This document shows, piece by piece, positions 17,463-26,714 of a DNA stretch of 64,000 bases (position 1 is the stretch's first letter; each line of letters opens with the position of its first letter). This DNA is from Agarilytica sp033852175 (GTDB lineage: Bacteria; Pseudomonadota; Gammaproteobacteria; Pseudomonadales; Cellvibrionaceae), in the NCBI GenBank assembly GCA_033852175.1, contig JAWSUY010000010.1:62001-126000 (forward strand). The letters are read 5' to 3'. The notes beneath the pieces were generated by a model. It saw nothing but the letters and a program-made list of their open reading frames with translations. It searched no databases and was not told the origin of the DNA. Position numbers and translations under genes: made by a program.

Positions 17463-18770
17463 ATGGGCCTAGCAAAAGACTATTACGGTTACCGACTCGC
17501 AGCCGTCAATGAAATTAACCCCGTTACAGCAATAGATCATATTTATAATGATAAAGGCGTACTTATTCTGTCTCAGGGCAGTCTTTTTTCCAAGTCACGT
17601 GCCGATCAAATTGCCCAGCACAAGCTCATCAAACCTCTCGAACACTGTGTCGATGTTACAAAAAGTCTTGACGCAGGAGAACTATTCAAATTACTCATTA
17701 AATTTTCTGCTGCTCTACCGGGTCTAAATGCCGTTGCGGATAACCAGGCAATCAAGAACATTTTGATCGACCAATGCCGCTACTACTCCAAATTTCCACT
17801 ATTACGACAAAAACTAACTGTCCTTTCCAGCCAACTTCCCGAGATCTACTACAACAGTTTGTACAGCGCTGTAGCCGGTATCGCACTCGGTTACGAGCTT
17901 CAACTGGATGACAAAGAGCTGAGAACCGTATTTATCGGCGGACTTATGCACAATATTGGCTTTTTACACCTAAACCCCGAACTCACAGGCAATGAAGCAA
18001 ACTTAGAAAAAGACGAATCTATTCAAGTCCAAGCTCACCCCATCATTGCAAAGCACTTTCTGGATCATATACCCAAGCTCGACAAAGATATTGGCGAGGC
18101 TGTACTCGATCACCACGAACGTACAGACGGCACTGGCTACCCTAAACACAAATTCGGCAAAGACCTCACCATTGCGAGTCAGGTTATCGCCTTTACTGAC
18201 GAATTAGTCTGCGCTTATAAGCGTTGTGAAGAGCACAACGAGCATTCTCACCAGCTCACTATGCTTATTCTTCAATTCAACAGTCATGTTCATTTTGAGA
18301 AAGTTTATAAGGCTGCTATCAAACTACTCAAACTCGGCCCAGCCCCCGACAGTCCCCCAAAAACAGCCCCCCCAGCTCATGAATTAATCACCCAGCAAGA
18401 ACGTATAAAAGGAGCTTTTGAAGCCACCAAGAAACTCGGATTTGTCTTGATGAAGAACACAAGATGCAGGCTCACAAAGTCCATCGCTTCGATGCTCGGG
18501 CGCTTGGCCACATCGATCATCAGCGCGGGAATCATTCAAGATGAATATCACGACTGGTTAAAATCCGCGATCGAAGTTGATGATCCTATGGAGCACCTAC
18601 CCCTTCTTCAGAGTAAAGTCATGTTAGATGAAATAGAAGAACAGATCGAACGCTTCAAAAGCATTATGTGGAAGGCCATTAAGCAAATTCCAGAAGAAGA
18701 ACATCTGCTCGTAGAAAGTTGCATTAACTCCTATAACCAAATAGACAGACTAAAAAAGCCAACCGCATAA
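17463..18770 (+). CDS. HD-GYP domain protein with altered HD motif
   Basis: A 435-residue cytoplasmic protein. The N-terminal ~60 residues resemble the small beta module found in front of many HD-GYP domains. The HD-GYP core spans about residues 130-290: HHERTDGTGYP (H217, H218, G225-Y226-P227) and a late VIAFTDELV Asp are intact, but the signature HD pair reads H163-N164 and the following Gly-Lys reads Gly-Phe. HD-GYP proteins hydrolyse cyclic di-GMP using a metal centre in which this Asp is a ligand, so activity is doubtful; it may sense c-di-GMP instead. The C-terminal ~130 residues are helical and unassigned. It follows the cyclase-like gene on the same strand. Confidence 0.82.
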   Translation: MGLAKDYYGYRLAAVNEINPVTAIDHIYNDKGVLILSQGSLFSKSRADQIAQHKLIKPLEHCVDVTKSLDAGELFKLLIKFSAALPGLNAVADNQAIKNILIDQCRYYSKFPLLRQKLTVLSSQLPEIYYNSLYSAVAGIALGYELQLDDKELRTVFIGGLMHNIGFLHLNPELTGNEANLEKDESIQVQAHPIIAKHFLDHIPKLDKDIGEAVLDHHERTDGTGYPKHKFGKDLTIASQVIAFTDELVCAYKRCEEHNEHSHQLTMLILQFNSHVHFEKVYKAAIKLLKLGPAPDSPPKTAPPAHELITQQERIKGAFEATKKLGFVLMKNTRCRLTKSIASMLGRLATSIISAGIIQDEYHDWLKSAIEVDDPMEHLPLLQSKVMLDEIEEQIERFKSIMWKAIKQIPEEEHLLVESCINSYNQIDRLKKPTA

Positions 18771-18788
18771 ACAACACGATTGGCTTTT
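18754..18788 (+). terminator. Terminator at the end of the HD-GYP gene
   Basis: A nine-base perfect stem (AAAAGCCAA / TTGGCTTTT) separated by 17 bases. The left arm overlaps the last codons of the gene. Confidence 0.65.
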
Positions 18789-18830
18789 CGACAGTCAAAA
18801 ATTTAGCCCTACAAAACCGAGAACATTTGA

Positions 18831-18870
18831 GGATAAGCTGAAAAAGACAATATGCCTCGTCAGCTTATCC
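18831..18870. repeat. Perfect 11-bp inverted repeat downstream of the GAPDH gene
   Basis: GGATAAGCTGA at 18831-18841 and its exact complement at 18860-18870. It lies past the 3' end of the minus-strand GAPDH gene and could form a transcript-stabilising hairpin; there is no good T-tract. Confidence 0.5.
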
Positions 18871-18925
18871 AAATACAGGTTAAAGCGGGACAGATCGAAC
18901 CAGCCAACACCTGAGCCCTGAAACT

Positions 18926-20374
18926 CTATCCTTTAGGGTAAAGCGGAAAGTTAACGCCAGCGATATCTTGTAAACAGCGAATCACCTGACAGCTGTACCC
19001 GAACTCGTTATCGTACCAGCAGTAAAGAACACAGGTATTCCCTTCAACAATCGTTGCCCTGCTATCAAAGACACAAGCATGACGAGAACCCACAAAGTCA
19101 GTTGATACAACTTCAGGGGAATTGGTGAAATCAATCTGACTCTGCAAACCAGAGTGCAACGATATTTCTCGCATGTACTCATTAAGCTCTTCAACGGTTG
19201 TCTCTTTCTCTAGCTGAAGATTCAAAATAGCCATTGAAACATTTGGCGTAGGTACACGAATAGCGTTACCTGTTAGCTTGCCTTCCAATTCAGGTAAGGC
19301 TTTAGCCACCGCTTTAGCGGCTCCAGTTTCGGTAATCACCATATTGAGTGGTGCACTGCGTCCACGACGCTCGCCTTTATGGAAGTTATCAATCAAGTTT
19401 TGGTCATTCGTGTAGGAGTGGACAGTTTCAACATGACCATGCTTAACGCCAAACTTATCCATCAATGCTTTTAATACCGGGGTAATAGCATTGGTTGTAC
19501 AAGACGCCGCCGAAACAATTGTATCTTCAGCTTTGATATCCGCGTTATTAATACCGTAAACGATATTTTTGATAGCACCTTTACCTGGGGCCGTCAGCAA
19601 TACCTTTGACACACCTTTACATTCAAGATGCTGGCCAAGACCCGCTTCATCACGCCATACCCCGGTATTATCAACAACAACTGCGTCTTTAATGCCGTAT
19701 TCTGTGTAATCCACTTCAGCAGGTGAATTCGCATAGATAAGCCTAACCACGTTACCGTTACAAATTAGACTACTATTTTCTTCATCAACACGAATAGTCC
19801 CCTTAAACGACCCGTGTACAGAATCGCGACGTAAAAGACTTGCGCGCTTAACCAAGTCGTTTTCCAACTTACTTTTACGGACAACAATAGCACGTAGACG
19901 CATAACATCGCCGCTACCGGCTTTTTCAATCAACAAACGTGCAAGCAAGCGACCGATACGCCCAAAACCATAAAGAACCACGTCTTTACCTTCAGGTACA
20001 ACCTGGCCAGCTTCCAAAGATGGTGCCAGCTCTTCAGTAACATATTCAGCAGCTGAAAGACCACGGTTATCTTTCATGAAGTTAAACGTAAGCTTACCAA
20101 GGTCAACGCCAGAAGCTCCCAGTTCTAGAACACAAATCGCTTCTAATAAGGGAAAGCTATCGAACTCAGACAGCTCAACCTCTTCAATTTGCCGCACAAA
20201 ACGATGCGCTTTCATGATCTCGATTACCGAGCGGCCAACTAGCTGACGGCCATACATGGATACAGAAACGTTGCGTTCGCGGTTCAGTTTCCCAATCATC
20301 GGGATCATGTTTTCTGCAAGCGCTTCACGCTCTTTCCAATCTTTAAAGAAATCGTCCGGCTTTGGTCGGTTCAC
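18926..20374 (-). CDS. gap: Glyceraldehyde-3-phosphate dehydrogenase, long form
   Basis: A 482-residue GAPDH, about 140 residues longer than the usual enzyme because of an N-terminal helical extension (residues 1 to ~130). The Rossmann motif VLYGFGRIGRLLAR starts the classical part, C292 in SAASCTTNAITP is the catalytic Cys, and WYDNEFGYSCQV closes the fold. Long forms of this type occur in marine gammaproteobacteria and often accompany gluconeogenic growth. The direction of flux is inference. Start is GTG at 20374. No glycolytic neighbour is adjacent, though gluconeogenic genes lie at 50-59 kb. Confidence 0.9.
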   Translation of the reverse strand: MNRPKPDDFFKDWKEREALAENMIPMIGKLNRERNVSVSMYGRQLVGRSVIEIMKAHRFVRQIEEVELSEFDSFPLLEAICVLELGASGVDLGKLTFNFMKDNRGLSAAEYVTEELAPSLEAGQVVPEGKDVVLYGFGRIGRLLARLLIEKAGSGDVMRLRAIVVRKSKLENDLVKRASLLRRDSVHGSFKGTIRVDEENSSLICNGNVVRLIYANSPAEVDYTEYGIKDAVVVDNTGVWRDEAGLGQHLECKGVSKVLLTAPGKGAIKNIVYGINNADIKAEDTIVSAASCTTNAITPVLKALMDKFGVKHGHVETVHSYTNDQNLIDNFHKGERRGRSAPLNMVITETGAAKAVAKALPELEGKLTGNAIRVPTPNVSMAILNLQLEKETTVEELNEYMREISLHSGLQSQIDFTNSPEVVSTDFVGSRHACVFDSRATIVEGNTCVLYCWYDNEFGYSCQVIRCLQDIAGVNFPLYPKG

Positions 20375-20766
20375 TAGCTAATACCTTAAAATTAATGAAT
20401 TCGTTTGCTCTGCTTAACGCTACAAATACCCAAGAATACGGCTTTGAAAGCTACCGCCCATGAGAGCGTTACAGTAGAGGGGCGCGTATTATCGGAATTC
20501 TCGCGGTCAGAATCAACCTCATTACTGAAGCTATAGAGAAGAACACCTGAATGAATGGCTATAGACCGTTGGAAACGCCACTTTACCGTTCCAGCCACCA
20601 CGAACCACTGTAAAAGAAAACGCCCATAACGATACATGCCACACCCCGCCCTCGCCAATCGATAGTCAAATGCTAGCATAGCAATAAGATTAATTAATTT
20701 TAACAATCATTCTGACAGGGATATTATCCTCACACCAACCAAGCGACACCACCGAGGGAATACCCA
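20375..20766. other. Divergent intergenic region gap / peroxiredoxin gene
   Basis: 392 bases with no convincing gene; a 104-codon minus-strand frame here has no recognisable domain and a composition unlike its neighbours. It should hold both promoters. No operator was recognised. Confidence 0.45.
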
Positions 20767-21504
20767 ATGATTAACAATAGTGAAGGCCAAACAGTCCCCA
20801 ACGTCATCTTTAAAATACACGCACATGAACAGTGGCAAGCACTAACAAGCGACGACATATTCAAAGGCAAAACTGTTGTCCTATTTGCTCTACCCGGTGC
20901 ATTTACCCCCACGTGCTCTTCCACACACCTACCCCGCTACAATGAATTGGCCTCGGTTTTCAAAGAGCAAGGTGTCGATACCATAGCCTGTTTATCCGTA
21001 AACGATACCTTCGTGATGAACGCCTGGGCGGGAGACCAAACGGCAGAGAATATTCTTTTCCTTCCAGACGGTAATGGTGAATTCAGCGAAGGCATGGGCA
21101 TGCTCGTCAACAAAACCGATATTGGTTTTGGCAAACGGTCATGGCGCTACTCGATGCTGGTCAAAAACGGCATCATTGAAAAAATGTTTGTCGAAGAACA
21201 GAAGCCAGGAGACCCCTTTAATGTGAGCGATGCAGACACCATGCTAAACCACATCAATCCGGCAGCCGAACAGCCTAAACGCATTACCGTATTTACAAAG
21301 CCTGGCTGCCCCCATTGCTCTCGGGCAAAACAAGCACTGAAGGATCAACATTTAGCGTTTGAAGAAATCGAACTTGGCAGTAAAGGCGTTAGCTACAACT
21401 CCTTAGCTGCCGTAACAGGGCGAGGAACAACGCCACAAGTATTCATCGACGGCACACATATTGGCTCGGCAGATGATTTAGAAACCTGGTTTCAATCGCA
21501 ATAA
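20767..21504 (+). CDS. Hybrid peroxiredoxin-glutaredoxin (Prx5-Grx fusion)
   Basis: A 245-residue fusion. Residues 1 to ~165 are a Prx5-type peroxiredoxin with peroxidatic C50 in PGAFTPTCSSTHLP. Residues ~171-245 are a glutaredoxin with CPHC (C181, C184), TTPQVFIDG and a GSADDL tail. Such hybrids reduce hydroperoxides using glutathione directly, with the Grx part recycling the Prx part, as described for Haemophilus. Cytoplasmic. Its start lies divergent from gap, with which an oxidative stress response could be shared (inference). Confidence 0.93.
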   Translation: MINNSEGQTVPNVIFKIHAHEQWQALTSDDIFKGKTVVLFALPGAFTPTCSSTHLPRYNELASVFKEQGVDTIACLSVNDTFVMNAWAGDQTAENILFLPDGNGEFSEGMGMLVNKTDIGFGKRSWRYSMLVKNGIIEKMFVEEQKPGDPFNVSDADTMLNHINPAAEQPKRITVFTKPGCPHCSRAKQALKDQHLAFEEIELGSKGVSYNSLAAVTGRGTTPQVFIDGTHIGSADDLETWFQSQ

Positions 21505-21615
21505 TGTCATCCGTTGAATCGCTGCATTCATGGTATTAGCATAGATAGGTCGTTACTCTAACTGAACAATAGCGCTGAAGTAACAGCAATGCCCCACCAA
21601 AGGAAAAGCATAAAA

Positions 21616-22368
21616 TTAGGGAGCCGAAGACTGGGCTTTTCGCGTCTCCCCTAATAAACAGAGCTTAGCGAATAAAATATTAATCAGAAAATATATGGTG
21701 ACCGATAACGCAACCCAAGCACCTGCAATCCAAGCAAATAGGCGCGGAGCAAACATCATCGTCGACATCAGCGAATCCTGATAATAAAAAAACCATTCAT
21801 GATCTTTCGGGAAGATCCAAATATGGAGCGTATTGAAAACCGTTTCGGAACCAAATAAAAGTAAACACAAGCCAGCGGCTAATAGCAGGCCAACGAATCC
21901 TATAGCTTGACTCGGCAGCGAGGGTAAGCGTTTACTTTTCCTGTAATAGTAAACTGCTGAAGCTGGCCACATAAGAAAAATCAATATCATCGGAACGGTA
22001 AAAACCTCAATTAACCTAGCAACATCTTGCAAGTGAATCACTTCGGCTTCCCGAAGCAAGGCCTGCTTCCCCTGGCTCACGGGTGACTGATAAGTAATGC
22101 CCACCAAGCCTTCACCGCCATGATGAACAGCTAAATTAATTTGGTGGAAAATTTCGATTCGTTGCACTCTTGTCGTACCTTCAAAACCCTTTTTATAGCG
22201 GTTTTGGGGTGCGAATTCCTCTATGCCTTCTTTTATACCACCGTAGTCATGCCACGTCGCATAAAAAAAATCGAAGTTGAACATCACCGCCCATGCTACC
22301 GCAAGAGAGACAAAGAATAGGTTTAGACCGTAAACGCTGGAAAAAAGAAGATTGGCTTTTGAATTCAT
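21616..22368 (-). CDS. DUF1461 family integral membrane protein
   Basis: A 250-residue protein with about four or five transmembrane helices (near 8-30, 118-140, 152-175 and 210-235) and a large extracytoplasmic loop after the first. The segment LHIWIFPKDHEWFFYYQDSL just before the last helix matches the HxxxFPxxxWxF signature of DUF1461 (TIGR01906-type) proteins. In some bacteria related proteins act on lipoprotein acyl groups, but in gammaproteobacteria the function is not established. Apparently monocistronic, ends close to the convergent peroxiredoxin gene. Confidence 0.68.
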   Translation of the reverse strand: MNSKANLLFSSVYGLNLFFVSLAVAWAVMFNFDFFYATWHDYGGIKEGIEEFAPQNRYKKGFEGTTRVQRIEIFHQINLAVHHGGEGLVGITYQSPVSQGKQALLREAEVIHLQDVARLIEVFTVPMILIFLMWPASAVYYYRKSKRLPSLPSQAIGFVGLLLAAGLCLLLFGSETVFNTLHIWIFPKDHEWFFYYQDSLMSTMMFAPRLFAWIAGAWVALSVTIYFLINILFAKLCLLGETRKAQSSAP

Positions 22369-22695
22369 TTTGTTACTTTTGTAATTGCGCTATTTACTGC
22401 ACTTTTATTCTATATTTAACTGTATATTCGTTGTTCTTTTTACTTGAGTATCACCGTTACATTTAGCACTCCCTCACAATACAAGCTCACACAAAGATGG
22501 TAAGTGTTCACACTGAAAAGCTTCAACCCCCCGTCATACCACCGATTAAAGAGCCTCAATTGAAGCAGCTTTTCTTTTTAATCGATTTAAATGTTAATCT
22601 AGCCTGCCTTGAAAACGGACGCATTAAAAGCTGACAACATGCTTTTGAGCCTTCGATACTAACAAACCCTAACCGCCAAAAACACTGGAACCAAC
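22369..22695. other. Divergent intergenic region upstream of the PP2C-kinase gene
   Basis: 327 AT-rich bases. A TATAGAAT-like -10 is visible for the minus-strand gene, without a clear -35. Nothing else stands out. Confidence 0.4.
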
Positions 22696-24414
22696 GTGGA
22701 CCACATACAATCATCCCTTAAAATTTCAATTGCTCAAATTAGCGATAAAGGCCCAAAGCCAGAAAATCAGGATACCGTTGGTGCACGCATTCCAGAAGGT
22801 TCCGCTCTCACAACCAAAGGTATCGCCGTAGTTGTTGCCGATGGAGTCAGCAGTAGCAGCTCAGCTAAGCAAGCTAGCCAATCAGCGGTAACCGGGTTTT
22901 TAACCGACTATTATGCTACCCCCGATACATGGCGAACCCAACAATCCGCCGTTCAAGTAATACAATCGCTTAACCGTTACCTTTGGGGGCAAAGCCAAAA
23001 CAATGTCCTAGAAGAAGGCTACCTGACGACATTTTCATCCATTATTTTCAAAGGCGATAAATGCTTTATTTTTCACGTGGGCGACTCACGTGTATACCGT
23101 TATCGCGACAATAACCTTGAACAACTCACCCAGGATCACACCCAAAAGATCAATAAAACCACAACCTATCTTTGCCGCGCACTCGGAGCCGATTCAATAT
23201 TAGAAATTGACATGCTCAAAGAAGAGCTGCATATCGGCGATATTTTTATGCTATCAAGCGATGGCTTACACGACACCATCCCCAAGCAAAAACTTCAGAC
23301 GCTATTATCGGAATTGAAAGATCTCGACGACTCAGCCGAACAGGGCATTGCCTTAGCAAAAGAACTCGGCGCAGACGATAATATCAGCATTCAAATTGTT
23401 CGTATTGAAGAACTGGGCACCCCCTCGCAACGTGATGCGATCACAGTTCTTTCACAGCTGCCTTTCCCGCCCGCCTTAGACGTCGGTCAACGTATCGACC
23501 GCTATCGCGTTGAAAAAATCGTTCATGAATCCGAACGCAGCCAGGTATATTTGGTTAAGTCCGACGATGGCCGTCACTACATAATGAAAACACCATCCAT
23601 CAATTACGACGATGACCCCGCCTACATCGAACGCTTTGTTATGGAATCATGGATCGGCTCAAGAATACAGAACACAAATGTCGTGAGAGTTGTTCACCCA
23701 CCCCATGAGCGGAAATGCCTATACTATTTGACAGAACATATCAGCGGACAAACCCTGACAGAACTGATAAAAGAACGTGCGCCGATAGACATCCCGGATG
23801 CAGTAGAACTCACCGAAGCAATAATAAAAGGACTGCGAGCATTCCACCGTAAAGACACCCTCCACCAAGATATTAAACCCGACAATATTATTCTTGGGCC
23901 GAATGGCCCTGTCATTATTGATTTTGGGTCCTGCTTTGTTGCAGGCATTCAAGAAATCGGCGCCCCATTCCAAAGAGACACCATCCTAGGAACGCTAACT
24001 TATTCAGCTCCGGAATATCGCTACGGTGGTAAAATCAGCCAAAAATCCGATCAGTTTTCACTGGCCAATATTCTTTACGAAATGATCACCGGCCACCTAC
24101 CCTATGGTGAAAAATACGAACGCGCGATGAATTTAAAAGCCTTCCAGCGCCTAAAATATATTCCCGCAACGAAACGCAATCCACTCGTTCCGATTTGGCT
24201 AGACCGCGCCCTAGAAAAAGCGCTCAACATTCAACCCGCCGCACGATACAGCTCACTCTCAGAATTTTTAAAAGACTTAACGCGCCCCAACCCCAACTGG
24301 TTAAGCCCAAAAGAAGTGCCGCTGTTAGAAAAAGACCCGCTGAAATTTTGGCAAGGTGCCGCAGGGATTGGCTGGGCGATGAGTGTTTATTTGGTTATTG
24401 ATAAGTTTATTTAA
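22696..24414 (+). CDS. Bifunctional PP2C phosphatase / Ser-Thr protein kinase, membrane-anchored
   Basis: A 572-residue protein starting at GTG. Residues 1 to ~240 are a PP2C phosphatase (VVADGVSSSSSA, FHVGDSRVYRYR, LSSDGLHDT, GADDNISIQIV). Residues ~265-540 are a Hanks-type kinase: ATP Lys K298, catalytic loop H390-Q391-D392 with K394 and N397 (HQDIKPDN in place of HRDxKPxN), and D409-F410-G411. A C-terminal hydrophobic helix (about 553-571) anchors it. The same fusion sits beside nirB in the nitrate assimilation locus of Pseudomonas, as I recall it. Here it is about 5 kb from nirBD, so a link to nitrogen control is inferred. Confidence 0.88.
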   Translation: MDHIQSSLKISIAQISDKGPKPENQDTVGARIPEGSALTTKGIAVVVADGVSSSSSAKQASQSAVTGFLTDYYATPDTWRTQQSAVQVIQSLNRYLWGQSQNNVLEEGYLTTFSSIIFKGDKCFIFHVGDSRVYRYRDNNLEQLTQDHTQKINKTTTYLCRALGADSILEIDMLKEELHIGDIFMLSSDGLHDTIPKQKLQTLLSELKDLDDSAEQGIALAKELGADDNISIQIVRIEELGTPSQRDAITVLSQLPFPPALDVGQRIDRYRVEKIVHESERSQVYLVKSDDGRHYIMKTPSINYDDDPAYIERFVMESWIGSRIQNTNVVRVVHPPHERKCLYYLTEHISGQTLTELIKERAPIDIPDAVELTEAIIKGLRAFHRKDTLHQDIKPDNIILGPNGPVIIDFGSCFVAGIQEIGAPFQRDTILGTLTYSAPEYRYGGKISQKSDQFSLANILYEMITGHLPYGEKYERAMNLKAFQRLKYIPATKRNPLVPIWLDRALEKALNIQPAARYSSLSEFLKDLTRPNPNWLSPKEVPLLEKDPLKFWQGAAGIGWAMSVYLVIDKFI

Positions 24415-24438
24415 AAAGAGCTCTCAAAGAGCACTTTT
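24413..24438 (+). terminator. Terminator after the PP2C-kinase gene
   Basis: GCTCT-CAA-AGAGC hairpin (24420-24432) with A-tract before and CTTTT after, starting one base beyond the stop codon region. Confidence 0.65.
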
Positions 24439-24581
24439 CATAATCAAATACACTAATCGTGATTTATGACGAAGCGGTACTGACTATCACAGGTTGCAGA
24501 AACATAAAAACGAGTAGACTCCTTCCACGTCAATTGACAATTTGCGTTTGCCGAAAAGGGGCCCCAAGCCCCCGCTAACTT

Positions 24582-25313
24582 TTAAAAATTGTATCGTCTT
24601 GCAAAGCGCATTTTAAGAGCCCGCGCAATACCAATAAACGGCCTAAATATAAGATTACTGTCGAACATTGAGGACTCAAGAATATCAGTTTTCGACGCAC
24701 GCTGGGCTCCCAAGTTTTTGGAATAATAATACATATTAATTTCAGGACAACACTCCCTAAAAGTACTCAACGCGCCATCATAATGCATAGGTCCACCATC
24801 AGGGTGCCCTGCCGGCCTCGCCTCAATTTCGCGCAAAAATTTCGCTAGTTTTTCCAGCACTTTTCCATTTATTGCATAAAAATGAGCCCTCATCATTGGC
24901 TGACGAAGCTCTCTCCAGTGAGGATTATTCTCCTCTTCATTCAAAGAGTGACCAAAATATGCAATCCCCCAATCAAGCTCTTTTAGCTGACCAACAGCCA
25001 ACTCGCCGTATTCTTTTATCTTCTTCGAAAAAAGAATATCGTCTTCAAAGACCAAAACATTATCCAAGCCATTCTGAATGGCATCCTCGATGATACTCAA
25101 ATGGCTCAAATAACACCCTCGCGTACCCAAAGTAGGGAAACCTTTTAACTCATCAGGGGCAGTCGCAGCATAAAAACCACATGTGTCAGTTTCTATTGGT
25201 AAGCCATATTTCCGAAACTCTAACCGCGTTTCTCTTTTGCGATCTTTACGGGCTGGAAGATTAACAATCTGAGATCGATCAAAATAATCGATAAAACCTT
25301 TTGAACTACTCAT
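24582..25313 (-). CDS. Glycosyltransferase family 25 (LPS-type)
   Basis: A 243-residue GT25-family protein. IVNLPARKDRKRETRLEF opens the fold, GTRGCYLSHLSIIEDA is the family signature, and VLVFEDDILF carries the ED(D) motif expected to bind the metal and nucleotide sugar. GT25 enzymes add hexoses to lipooligosaccharide or other surface glycans. It stands alone in an AT-rich, gene-poor stretch and is flanked by weak imperfect repeats, which suggests acquisition. Acceptor and sugar cannot be told. Confidence 0.85.
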   Translation of the reverse strand: MSSSKGFIDYFDRSQIVNLPARKDRKRETRLEFRKYGLPIETDTCGFYAATAPDELKGFPTLGTRGCYLSHLSIIEDAIQNGLDNVLVFEDDILFSKKIKEYGELAVGQLKELDWGIAYFGHSLNEEENNPHWRELRQPMMRAHFYAINGKVLEKLAKFLREIEARPAGHPDGGPMHYDGALSTFRECCPEINMYYYSKNLGAQRASKTDILESSMFDSNLIFRPFIGIARALKMRFARRYNF

Positions 25314-26088
25314 AACTTCTCCTATTTACACAAAACCACAAGAACTCGGATAGACGGCACAAAAAACGAAAGATACAGTAAGTACATTACGACAGAAAAG
25401 GCCACTCACTATACCCCCCGCCCTACGCAAAAATCAGTCTTACCAACCAAGGCTATCCAATAAAAAAATTGAATAGCAACCATAAGATCGGATCACCACA
25501 GACCAGTCAAACGTCAAAAACACGATTTGACTAACAAGAAAATTGCACTTCGCTCTTCAAACATTCAAATAGAATTACCAGTATCCCGCCAAACGATTCT
25601 TATTCTCCAAAACATTACTGCCTTGTTAATCATCAATTTCATAAATGAAAAAATATACAACCCTTTTCCAAACAGAGATAAAGCGATCTAATCGATAACA
25701 GTCTAATCGATATTAATCTCATAAAACTATTAATTGCTACTCGATAGTGTGAGGATTGTACTAGACGATCCACCCACAGAAAACATTTAAATGAATCTAA
25801 TTTTATACTTAATTGAAAATAACGACTAAAAACGAAAGGGTAAAATCTAAGGTGACAAAACATTACTAAACGACAACATTCCGGAGTAACACCAAATATC
25901 GAGGCAACCACTTTAACGCCCCTCAGCTAATTGACAAGAGCCCTCGCAGATTGGCTTAATTGGAAAAAGTGCCTGAAATAGACATGAGACCCCATAAATA
26001 GCTCTCTCAAAGAGCTATTCTCACAAGAACCACCAAAAACCGAATAATTAGCCGTGAAGCGATACTGCTTACTTACAGAAGCGCCAAA
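25314..26088. other. AT-rich gene-free stretch upstream of GT25
   Basis: 775 bases with no credible gene. A minus-strand frame at 25639-25911 has a Cys/Phe-rich product typical of non-coding AT-rich DNA. A hairpin TAGCTCT-CTCAA-AGAGCTA lies at 25999-26017, resembling the one after the kinase gene at 24420-24432. Confidence 0.55.
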
Positions 26089-26616
26089 TTACAACAGCTC
26101 TTCAATTCGCGTGAAAATCGACGCAGCAGCATCAATGGACAAGATAGCCTCACCACCATCGGTTTTTATTAACTCCAGTGGCGTGAGCTTAATAGCGCCA
26201 CGCTCAAAATCTTCCGGGTATTTCACCGACAACCTACGCCCATCATCACTCACAATATACACATGCAACTGCGCCGCCACGGGATCATCACCTCCAGACC
26301 GAGAGATAAAACCGTATCCTTCAATCGTTAGTGTATTAATACTAAGGATACTGCTATTTTTCTGAAAAGCGCGACTCAACACGTCTTTAATGTCAAACCC
26401 GCTTTCACGGGCTTCACCATCGATCTCCTTGGCAATACCTTCATCAATCGCCACACCGATTGCGATACCCATCGGCCCCATTGACGACATTAACATCATA
26501 CCGGCTCCCGCCCCCCTCCCCTGAAAACGAATTCGGTCAGGCTCTGGAACTGTGATATCTAAAGCCCTTATTAAGTAAGATTTCGTCGCACAGGAAGTGA
26601 GCGATAAAACCAACAA
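26089..26616 (-). CDS. Putative lipoprotein with possible frameshifted start
   Basis: A protein of about 175 residues from the first TTG, with the lipobox LTSC only nine residues in, too short for a working signal peptide. In the same frame upstream the codons read FRSCFLFLLVLSLTSC, a proper lipoprotein signal, but no ATG, GTG or TTG precedes it before a TGA. An ATG at 26645 lies one base out of frame just before a run of eight T (26642-26635 on this strand); nine T would put it in frame and give MFFFRSCFLFLLVLSLTSC. The mature part has a Gly/Met-rich hydrophobic segment (GAGAGMMLMSSMG, GIAIGVAID) and a beta-rich C-terminal domain. No family recognised. A sequencing error, decay or slippage would all explain the start. 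Confidence 0.6.
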   Translation of the reverse strand: MLVLSLTSCATKSYLIRALDITVPEPDRIRFQGRGAGAGMMLMSSMGPMGIAIGVAIDEGIAKEIDGEARESGFDIKDVLSRAFQKNSSILSINTLTIEGYGFISRSGGDDPVAAQLHVYIVSDDGRRLSVKYPEDFERGAIKLTPLELIKTDGGEAILSIDAAASIFTRIEELL

Positions 26617-26714
26617 GAAGAGAAAACAGGATCGAAAAAAAACATGGCGCGTATTTATATCTCAATAATTTACCAGAAGGCCTGGAGAGCCAAGGTTATT
26701 CGTTCAAATTTGCC

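Noticed and set aside
20392..20706. 104-codon minus-strand frame upstream of gap
   Set aside because: Lies in a divergent promoter region and shows no recognisable domain or convincing start.
25639..25911. 90-codon minus-strand frame
   Set aside because: AT-rich DNA with a Cys/Phe/Arg-rich product, no ribosome site and no family features.
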